Below are positions 1-5,937 of a DNA stretch of 14,008 nt, one piece after another. The stretch lies in NCBI GenBank assembly GCA_902478765.1, contig CABSMN010000008.1, positions 1 through 14,008 on the forward strand, written 5' to 3'. The notes beneath the pieces are model-generated. The model was given only the letters and a program-made list of their open reading frames with translations. It did no database searches and had not been told where the DNA came from. Within the stretch, counting starts at the first letter, position 1, and every line of letters starts with the position of its first letter. This DNA comes from an uncultured Collinsella sp. (GTDB lineage: Bacteria; Actinomycetota; Coriobacteriia; Coriobacteriales; Coriobacteriaceae). The position numbers and the translations under genes are program-made.

Positions 1-2
1 AT

Positions 3-329
3 CTCAAAGATGAGCACGACGACCTTGACGATGCCAAAGCAATCCTTGGCACAGACGCTCGGGGCGCAGTCGTACACATGCAGGCAACGTCGGCTTATAC
101 GCCCCAAACCGCACTCACCAACAGCGCACGCGTCGATCTTTGCCGCAACGGTGGCGGCGATAAACTTGAGTCGCATGACGAGGACAGCGTCATTCAACGC
201 TGTACCCTACCGCAGGACCTACCGGCAACAGGATCAGTTCCCATCGCCGCTTGCATCACCGCGCTCCTGACCTCGGGTGCCGCAGCCCTATGGTTCGCTC
301 GCCTTAGGTCGATCCCAAAGAAGCGCTAG
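3..329 (+). CDS. C-terminal end of an LPxTG cell-wall-anchored surface protein (5' partial)
   Basis: This reading frame is open from the left edge to a TAG at 327-329, so only the last 108 codons are visible. The end is a textbook sortase sorting signal: LPATG at 219-233, then a hydrophobic stretch (SVPIAACITALLTSGAAALWFA), then a basic tail ending in PKKR. In this family, sortase cuts between T and G and joins the protein to peptidoglycan. The product is therefore expected to be exported and wall-anchored. The visible mature part is polar, with two cysteines (VDLCRN and IQRCTL) about 20 residues apart that could form a disulfide; this is speculative. The ectodomain and its function are outside the window. 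A start at the internal ATG (78) would leave an 83-residue protein with no signal peptide, so truncation by the window edge is the better reading. A bidirectional hairpin follows the stop. Confidence 0.82.
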   Translation, partial: LKDEHDDLDDAKAILGTDARGAVVHMQATSAYTPQTALTNSARVDLCRNGGGDKLESHDEDSVIQRCTLPQDLPATGSVPIAACITALLTSGAAALWFARLRSIPKKR

Positions 330-338
330 CGCGATGAA

Positions 339-374
339 AAAGCGGGCGAGCCAGGGGACTGGCTCGCCCGCTTT
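339..374. terminator. Bidirectional rho-independent terminator between convergent genes
   Basis: A perfect 14-bp inverted repeat pairs 339-352 with 361-374 (GC-rich core GCGGGCGAGCC) around an 8-base loop whose ends can also pair. The left arm opens with a run of A and the right arm closes with TTT, so a U-tract is produced in both directions. It lies 9 bases after the stop of the rightward LPxTG gene and 21 bases after the stop of the leftward 72-codon gene, and so serves both. Confidence 0.85.
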
Positions 375-395
375 CAATCATGTAAATCGCCATAT

Positions 396-614
396 CTACT
401 CTGCAGACGAAGATCCACCATCAACGATTGCCTGCTCGGACTCAGGAATCCCATCGGCACCCGTACTCTGTTCTTGCTCCACCTCTTCGCTGATTGCGGA
501 GGCGGGGGTCGAGCCCTTCGCACCCACGATGTAGGCAGCCCCAAATCCTAACGCAATGGCAATCAAGGTCAAAATCACGTAGACAGGCCAATGGCGCTTA
601 ATATACGAAAACAC
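396..614 (-). CDS. Small single-pass membrane protein, unknown function, second gene of the M28-like operon
   Basis: This is a 72-residue protein I do not recognise. A short basic N-terminus (MFSYIKRHW) leads into one hydrophobic helix at about residues 10-31. A small Gly/Ala/Ser hinge follows, then a strongly acidic Glu/Ser-rich tail (about 42-72). The positive-inside rule suggests the N-terminus is cytoplasmic and the acidic tail outside, although uncleaved signal-anchor behaviour cannot be distinguished from a signal peptide. The start is GTG at 612-614, preceded by AAGGAG (620-625, minus strand) at 5-base spacing, which supports real translation. Only 21 bases separate it from the stop of the large M28-like gene upstream, so the two are almost certainly cotranscribed and may work together. 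Confidence is good that it is a gene; its role is unknown. Confidence 0.75.
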   Translation of the reverse strand: MFSYIKRHWPVYVILTLIAIALGFGAAYIVGAKGSTPASAISEEVEQEQSTGADGIPESEQAIVDGGSSSAE

Positions 615-635
615 GTTGACTCCTTAGAGCTCCGT

Positions 636-3600
636 CTACGAACGGCGGATAACCTCGGTCACGACCTCGGATACCGTGGCAATGTTCGTCGGGTTGACAT
701 TGTGGGGCAGGTCGTCCTCGGTACGAGCGCAAGCCAGACGCGTGCCGTCCACGCCGGCGATGGTGAGGGCTCGGCGGCTCGCCTCGAGCGCGGCATAGGC
801 ATCGGTCTTGGCATAGGGCATCTCGAGCGCGCCACAATCGACATGGAACGACTTGCACACCTTGCTGACCAGGTTCATGATGCGGCGATCGCCCTTGAGC
901 AGCTGCTGTTCGCCCTCAACCGTCACCACCGAAAGCCTACCGGCGCCGACGGATTCAAGATTGATGAAGAATACGCCGCGGAGCTTATCGCGGTGCGAAG
1001 CCAAGAAGGCCTTCATGCCGGCGCCATCACAATCCGAGGCGCCCGTTGCCACAAACCAGATATCGTGACCGAGCAGCTCATCATCGCGCATAGAGGCGAC
1101 AGCCGAGAGCATATCTTCGGAAGAAGCGCCATCGGAAGACGTAGCGCCACCCTTCCAGCCATCGTTATCGTCCTCGAAGTTATCCCACGAACCGATACCA
1201 CGACCGGACTTCTTGGCATCGTAATCGTCTTCGACGCCCAGCCAGTCACTCATGCTGTCCTGCTCGTTTTTCTTTTTACGACCGAACAGGCCACCTAGGC
1301 CGCGCTTACGAGACTTGGGTGCCGCCGGGGCGGGAGCCGAAATGGTCTCGATCGGCTGCGCGCCCGACGCAACGGGCATAGAAGGCGCAACGGGTGCCGA
1401 TGTGGGTTCGGGACCCTGGGCAGTAGCAAAGGGGTCGTTGACCTGGGCAGAGGGATCGGGAAGGTCGAACAGCGACGTGCGAGACGCAACGTTTGCCTGC
1501 TTCATAGACGGCAGCGACGGATCGGGGACCGAAGCCAGCGGAGACGAGGAAGGTGCAGGCGACGGTGCCGACACCGGATCGGGAACATTCATCTGCGGAC
1601 GCGGCGATGCCTGGGAGGAAATCTGGGCCATAAGGGAATCGACCGTTTCGTCCTGGGTGGGAGCGACATTGGCAACCGTGGCACCGGAACCACTCGGGGT
1701 CGGCATGGTGAAAATCTGCGTGGAGTAAGGCCTCGACTCATCCGTCTCGGGAGTCTCGGAAACCGCAGGCACTTCCTCCTGCTCGACCTCGGTCGAATCA
1801 CCTTGATCGGCTGCCGCGTATTGCTCTTCGTCAGAGTTGGCCTCGACGGACTCGTCCTCGGCGGCATCTTGGATTTCGGCAGCATCAATGGGCTCGTCAT
1901 CGTCTGCCGCGTCGCCCTGCTCATCGGAAACAGGAAGGGGCTCGGCAATTGCGGTGCCTTGCTTTTCAAACGTTATCGTGGAATCGAACTGCGCGGCATC
2001 AAACGACATGGTGCTATCGACGTGCTGCTGAGCCTCGAAAGACGTTGTTGCCTCAACAACATCCGCTGACGTCGGTTGCTGGGACTCAAAGGACGTCGTA
2101 GCTTCGGCAGCGTCGACGGGCCCGGACTGCATAGCCTCGTTCTGCTCGAACTCTTGCGCCGCGCGCTCACGTGCCGCCTCGGCTGCCTGCTGCTGAGCGA
2201 TAGCCTCCTGCTCGGCTGCCTCGCGTGCGGCAGCGCGCTTCTCCTCGAAATCGTCGACAAATTTCCTGCCCTTTGCAAGCGCACCCTTAAAGAAGCTGGA
2301 AGCGCTGGCGCCAATCGAAGAGAACGCGGATGCAATATCGGCATGGGGCGTTGCCGCGGGAATCTCGGCAGAGAAATCAGTATCGCTCTCGTAAGACACG
2401 CGCCTCGGCTGTTCAACGTAATCGTCGTCAGACTCGTCCGCAACGTCTTGCGCCGGCGCGGCGGGAGCCAAAATGTCCAGTCCTGCCGCGGGATCGATCG
2501 CGGACACCGCCTCGGGCTCGGCAACGGCAGCGGTAACCGCGGCAGACTCATCATCCGCAGTGACAACGGGCGCAGGCTCGGGCTCAAACGTCGGCTCCTC
2601 GCCCTCCTCGTAATCGAGCGTGCAGGACTCGGGAAGCATTCCGAGTGCACGGATGGCATCCGAACCAAAGCGAATGTTGCCGGCGGCGTTGCGATAGAGC
2701 TTGGGCTCGGGCTCGGCCGCGGCAGGCTCCTCCGCCGGCTCAGCAGCGGGAACCTCGTCATTGAACTCTTCGGCCTGGACAGCCTGATTCTGATCCTCGG
2801 GCACGATGGCGCCAATCAGCGTCTCGTCGGCAGACGCACCCTCAAAGCCCTCAATCTGCTCGTCAAAAGCCTCGCCCTGTTCGGGCTCGGTTTGAGCGTC
2901 GGGAGCAATCGGCTGACCGAACTCGTCCTCGGCGTAGGTAGGCTCTTCGTACTCGATGGTGTTGCCGTAGTCGTTTTGCTGCTGGGCCGCGGCATACTCC
3001 GCCGCCGCGCGCGCCATTTCCTCGGCACGACGTTTCTGCTCCCCAAAATAGGTATCGAACGGAACATCGTCGGGAAACTCGTTCTCGCCCTGGAAGGGAG
3101 CAACGTTGTCCATAACGCCGAGCATAGCGGCGACAGAAGACTTGTTGCACACCGCGCCGGACGTATAGGGAAGAACGTGGCGGTTAGAGATGATGTTTGC
3201 CGCGTTGGCAAGTGCAACGAGGGAAGCGAGGATCGCGACAATCCACAGCAGAACCTTGAGCGCGCCGGGGAGCGGCAGGATACGCAGGATGGCAACGGCA
3301 GCAGGGGCAATCGTGGCAACGGGCAACAGCTTGGCGATGAGCGCACGATACGAAGCATAGGGCTCGCGGGCGAGCAGCTCAGCACGGGGAGAGTCGTAGT
3401 GTGCGACAACGACCACCGGGCGGTTGCGCGGAGACGCGAGCGGGCCCGAGGCCTTGTGGTAGGCGATGACATTTTGGCTCACGCCCGTCTTGCCCAGGCG
3501 CGAAACCACGGGGTGGCCCGTGCGCTCGAGCACGTAAAGAACGGCGCCGACAATGGCCAGCAAGGTGCCGACCAAGCCGATACCGCCGCCGATGCCCATC

Positions 3601-3812
3601 AGCAGGGCGCCGGCAAACGCAAGAATACCGGTAACGGCAAATGCCAATCTACTGGGCGCCGGGGCATTGAACTCCTGAACCTCGGGGTCAAAGCCGTGGT
3701 TGCGGAAGATCTGAGCGATATCCTCGGCAGCCAAGCGCTCTTCTTCGCTGCATGCCGGCGTAATGCCGGTGTTCTGCAGCAGGTGGTTAATATAGTTCTG
3801 GGTGTTCGCCAT
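636..3812 (-). CDS. Large membrane-embedded M28 peptidase-like protein with degenerate active site and long acidic insert
   Basis: This 1058-residue protein has an M28 zinc-peptidase-like scaffold split by a long linker. Residues 1-50 resemble the N-terminal helix of M28 enzymes. Hydrophobic hairpins lie at about 55-95 and 157-208, and the M28-like HYDS motif (H138, D140) lies between them. The next metal motif reads GAVCNKSS (219-226), with Cys222 where M28 has the bridging Asp. Residues about 240-905 are Glu/Ala/Pro-rich and probably disordered. They include a coiled-coil-like stretch at 517-560, short repeats at 570-619 and a basic patch (KSRKRG, RKKK) at 833-848. The M28 fold resumes at DIWFVATGASD (917-927), where the usual Glu-Glu pair is absent, then INLESVG (950-956, Glu for Asp) and TDAYAA (1003-1008, no ligand His). 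Catalysis is therefore doubtful; a binding or scaffold role is possible. The start at 3812 is chosen because GGAG lies 5 bases upstream; the frame extends 50 codons further but without a ribosome site. Confidence 0.8.
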   Translation of the reverse strand: MANTQNYINHLLQNTGITPACSEEERLAAEDIAQIFRNHGFDPEVQEFNAPAPSRLAFAVTGILAFAGALLMGIGGGIGLVGTLLAIVGAVLYVLERTGHPVVSRLGKTGVSQNVIAYHKASGPLASPRNRPVVVVAHYDSPRAELLAREPYASYRALIAKLLPVATIAPAAVAILRILPLPGALKVLLWIVAILASLVALANAANIISNRHVLPYTSGAVCNKSSVAAMLGVMDNVAPFQGENEFPDDVPFDTYFGEQKRRAEEMARAAAEYAAAQQQNDYGNTIEYEEPTYAEDEFGQPIAPDAQTEPEQGEAFDEQIEGFEGASADETLIGAIVPEDQNQAVQAEEFNDEVPAAEPAEEPAAAEPEPKLYRNAAGNIRFGSDAIRALGMLPESCTLDYEEGEEPTFEPEPAPVVTADDESAAVTAAVAEPEAVSAIDPAAGLDILAPAAPAQDVADESDDDYVEQPRRVSYESDTDFSAEIPAATPHADIASAFSSIGASASSFFKGALAKGRKFVDDFEEKRAAAREAAEQEAIAQQQAAEAARERAAQEFEQNEAMQSGPVDAAEATTSFESQQPTSADVVEATTSFEAQQHVDSTMSFDAAQFDSTITFEKQGTAIAEPLPVSDEQGDAADDDEPIDAAEIQDAAEDESVEANSDEEQYAAADQGDSTEVEQEEVPAVSETPETDESRPYSTQIFTMPTPSGSGATVANVAPTQDETVDSLMAQISSQASPRPQMNVPDPVSAPSPAPSSSPLASVPDPSLPSMKQANVASRTSLFDLPDPSAQVNDPFATAQGPEPTSAPVAPSMPVASGAQPIETISAPAPAAPKSRKRGLGGLFGRKKKNEQDSMSDWLGVEDDYDAKKSGRGIGSWDNFEDDNDGWKGGATSSDGASSEDMLSAVASMRDDELLGHDIWFVATGASDCDGAGMKAFLASHRDKLRGVFFINLESVGAGRLSVVTVEGEQQLLKGDRRIMNLVSKVCKSFHVDCGALEMPYAKTDAYAALEASRRALTIAGVDGTRLACARTEDDLPHNVNPTNIATVSEVVTEVIRRS
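1956..2105 (-). repeat. Short degenerate peptide repeats inside the M28-like protein insert
   Basis: Four copies of a roughly nine-residue motif occur in the linker at residues 570-619: ATTSFESQQ, ATTSFEAQQ, STMSFDAAQ and STITFEKQG. The consensus is [AS]-T-x-[ST]-F-[ED]-x-Q. The first two are almost identical and 17 residues apart; the last three are 11-12 residues apart. The Thr/Ser-Phe-acidic pattern could be a docking or phosphorylation motif, which is inference only. Confidence 0.6.
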
Positions 3813-4010
3813 GTGCGCTCCACATCCATAATCCGACAAATAGGCCCAATGCATGCACATTAGAACCGTATATAGTCGAAAGTATACCCCGAGCGAGCGC
3901 AAACGACCGAATTCGGGCCATCTTAACGCCTCGAGCGGACAAGGATATAGCCTAATCTCCATATCGGACTAAAATCATGGCAGCAAACCACCTTCTCATG
4001 CGAGGACTCT
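3813..4010. promoter_or_regulatory. Divergent intergenic region between the M28-like operon and the WYL pair
   Basis: These 198 bases separate two divergently transcribed units and must contain both promoters. On the minus strand, TATACT (3881-3886) is a possible -10 about 70 bases upstream of the M28-like start. On the plus strand, TAAAAT (3970-3975) is a possible -10 about 35 bases before the first WYL gene. Neither has a convincing -35 box at normal spacing, so the promoter calls are tentative. No gene or clear long inverted repeat was seen. The region is the natural place to look for binding by the WYL regulators. Confidence 0.4.
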
Positions 4011-5033
4011 ATGACGGCAAGCGACGCGACCGCGACAATTAAAAAGGGGAATTCGGAGCCCGGTTTCGATAAAACGGCTCAGCGCATCCTCAATCTTTTC
4101 TTTGTGCTCAACAGCTCCCCCGAACCGCTGACGACCGAGCAGATCGTCTTGGATTCTGACCTGGGATATGACTCGGGCAATATCGACTCGGATAAGCGCA
4201 AGTTTCGGCGCGATCGTGACAAACTGCTCGAGCGTGGCATCTTAATCAAGGAGGTTCGCCCCGCCGGTGCGCAGGAGACCGAGGAAAGCTCGTGGACAAT
4301 CGACCGCGAGCACACGTTTGCCGCGGGCGGTCTCATCACCGCAGACGATGCCGACATCCTGCTCAATGCCATCGACCAGACACTCGCGGCAGGCTCATCC
4401 ACCTTTGCCGCGCCGCTTGCCGACATTCGCTCCAAGATTGCCTACCTCACCGGCGCATCGACGACAGGAGAGACACCGATCCGCCGCTCTCCCGCCGTCG
4501 ATGCGGTATGGAGTGCCTTTGCCGAGCGTTGCGCGCTGCGCTTTTTGTACCAAAACGGACGCGGTGAACAACGCGAGCGGACCGTTTGCGTCTACGGCAT
4601 GTTCGAGCGCGAGGGCACGGCATACTTCTGCGGCCTCGACAATGCCACCGACAATATCAGGACATTCCGCTGCGACCGCATCATTCGCGCCTGGAGACCT
4701 TCGAAAGCCTACGCCATCCCTGCGGATTTCAACCTCAACGATTACTTATTCTTTGAGTTCGATTTTGCCGACCGCCCACCCGTTGCGGCTACGTTCTCGT
4801 TCGCGCGTGAAGCGCAGGCCGATATGATCAGCGGTCTCACACGCGGACGAGGCGAACTCACGCGCACCGAAGCAGAGTGGACCTGGACCGTTGACGTGCG
4901 CGACTTTGAAGCCGCAGCCTCGTTTTGCATGGCCCATGCCATGGATGGCATGAGGCCCGTCGCCCCCGATGCTCTCAAGCAGGCGTGGAATCGCCTCATC
5001 GAAAGGACGGTGCACGAGCATGCCCGTGCGTAA
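4011..5033 (+). CDS. WYL-domain transcriptional regulator (first of pair, PafB-like arrangement)
   Basis: A 340-residue regulator of the WYL family: an N-terminal DNA-binding winged helix, a central WYL ligand-sensing domain and a C-terminal WCX extension. The winged helix is at about residues 18-105 (KTAQRILNLFFVLN, then a KRKFRRDRDKL recognition-like segment). The WYL core is at about 165-228: LRFLYQN, then TAYFCGLD in the place of the WYL tripeptide, then IRTFRCDRI, whose Arg residues are typical of the ligand-binding face. The WCX part is about 255-335. The start ATG is preceded by GAGG at 5-base spacing. The next WYL gene begins 14 bases before this stop, so the two are translationally linked and probably form a heteromeric regulator, as PafB and PafC do. 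No Pup-proteasome genes are visible, so the PafB name is not assigned. Ligand and targets are unknown. Confidence 0.88.
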   Translation: MTASDATATIKKGNSEPGFDKTAQRILNLFFVLNSSPEPLTTEQIVLDSDLGYDSGNIDSDKRKFRRDRDKLLERGILIKEVRPAGAQETEESSWTIDREHTFAAGGLITADDADILLNAIDQTLAAGSSTFAAPLADIRSKIAYLTGASTTGETPIRRSPAVDAVWSAFAERCALRFLYQNGRGEQRERTVCVYGMFEREGTAYFCGLDNATDNIRTFRCDRIIRAWRPSKAYAIPADFNLNDYLFFEFDFADRPPVAATFSFAREAQADMISGLTRGRGELTRTEAEWTWTVDVRDFEAAASFCMAHAMDGMRPVAPDALKQAWNRLIERTVHEHARA

Positions 5034-5937
5034 ACTCACCAGCGAGCAAAGACTCTCGCGCGCCATCGACATCATGGAGGCCCTCTACGCCGCCGGCGAG
5101 AATGGCATGACACGAGACGAGCTTTGCAGCCGCTTTGATATCACGGGGGCATCACTCGACGAGATTCTCGAGATCGTCTCGACGCTTGCGGACCGAGAAT
5201 CGGGCGCACGCATTATCTGCGAACGCCGCGGCGAGTGCGTGGTCCTCGTCGGTGATGCGGGGCGCGTGCTACCCCTGCGTCTGAGTGCCGCCGAGGGCGC
5301 TGTGCTCAACCATGAACTTGAATCATTGGGAATCGAACCCCAAGCTGCGGCTCGAATACGGCGCGCCCTTCTTCCCAAAGAGCTCGGTTACAACCAGCGC
5401 GTCTTTGACACCGTCGCCCACGGATCGCACTGGCAGCAGCTGAGCTGCGCCATTCGGGACGGCGTTCGCTGCCGCATCTCGTATCGCTCGATGGATGACA
5501 CACAAGCGCGCGAGCGTTTGGTCGACCCCTTGCGCATCACAACAAACGGCGATCAAACGTATCTGATTGCCTGGGATGTCGCGGTCGATGAACAGCGTAC
5601 CTATCGTATGGATAAAATCGAGGGCCTGGTCTTGACCGACGACTCCGTCGTGTGCCACGCACCGGAGCCCGCGACCCTCCACGACTCCCTCGCCCAGGCG
5701 GAGCGGAGCGCGAAGCTTCTCATGCCGCGCGCCTTGGCGGAGCGCCTAGACTGGCCCGGCATCATGTCGATTGAACCCAATGGGGCGGACAGCTCAACAG
5801 TGAATGTGCGCTACGGCTCCGAGCGCTGGCTGTTAAGCCAGGTAATCGCAGCGGGCGGGGCCATCCGCATCCTGGATGACCCCGCCCTGTCAGAGCGTCT
5901 GTGCGATATGGCAAAATCCCTCGTCTGTCCGCTTTAG
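5020..5937 (+). CDS. WYL-domain transcriptional regulator (second of pair, PafC-like arrangement)
   Basis: A 305-residue second WYL regulator. Residues 1-75 form a degenerate winged helix (EQRLSRAIDIMEALYAAGE, then TRDELCSRFDITG). The WYL domain is at about 135-205, with CRISYRS (151-157), the near-canonical TYLIAWD (180-186) and RTYRMDKI (193-200). A WCX-like region follows at about 228-300. The start is placed at ATG 5020 (MPVRKLTSEQ), with AGGACGG ten bases upstream. The frame is open further left to 4969, but that extension overlaps the first WYL gene and has no better ribosome site. The stop TAG (5935-5937) overlaps the dinG stop on the other strand. Together with the upstream gene it probably acts as a pair. 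DNA-damage signalling as for mycobacterial PafBC is plausible from family knowledge and from the dinG neighbour, but is not shown here. Confidence 0.88.
   Translation: MPVRKLTSEQRLSRAIDIMEALYAAGENGMTRDELCSRFDITGASLDEILEIVSTLADRESGARIICERRGECVVLVGDAGRVLPLRLSAAEGAVLNHELESLGIEPQAAARIRRALLPKELGYNQRVFDTVAHGSHWQQLSCAIRDGVRCRISYRSMDDTQARERLVDPLRITTNGDQTYLIAWDVAVDEQRTYRMDKIEGLVLTDDSVVCHAPEPATLHDSLAQAERSAKLLMPRALAERLDWPGIMSIEPNGADSSTVNVRYGSERWLLSQVIAAGGAIRILDDPALSERLCDMAKSLVCPL

Noticed and set aside
10..270. 86-codon plus-strand open frame at the left edge
   Set aside because: It is in a different frame from the LPATG-encoding frame, which carries the recognisable sorting signal.
591..1298. 235-codon plus-strand open frame
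   Set aside because: It lies antisense to the conserved C-terminal M28 part, has no ribosome site of note and no domain.
2076..3863. 595-codon open frame on the plus strand opposite the M28-like gene
   Set aside because: It is antisense to a gene with clear domain motifs. Its translation is Arg/Gly/Leu-rich with no recognisable domain, as expected from the shadow of an acidic GC-rich protein.
3813..3962. 50-codon N-terminal extension of the M28-like protein
   Set aside because: There is no ribosome site before its ATG, its composition is unlike the rest (Cys, Tyr and Arg-rich), and it would occupy the divergent promoter region. The ATG at 3812 has GGAG at correct spacing.
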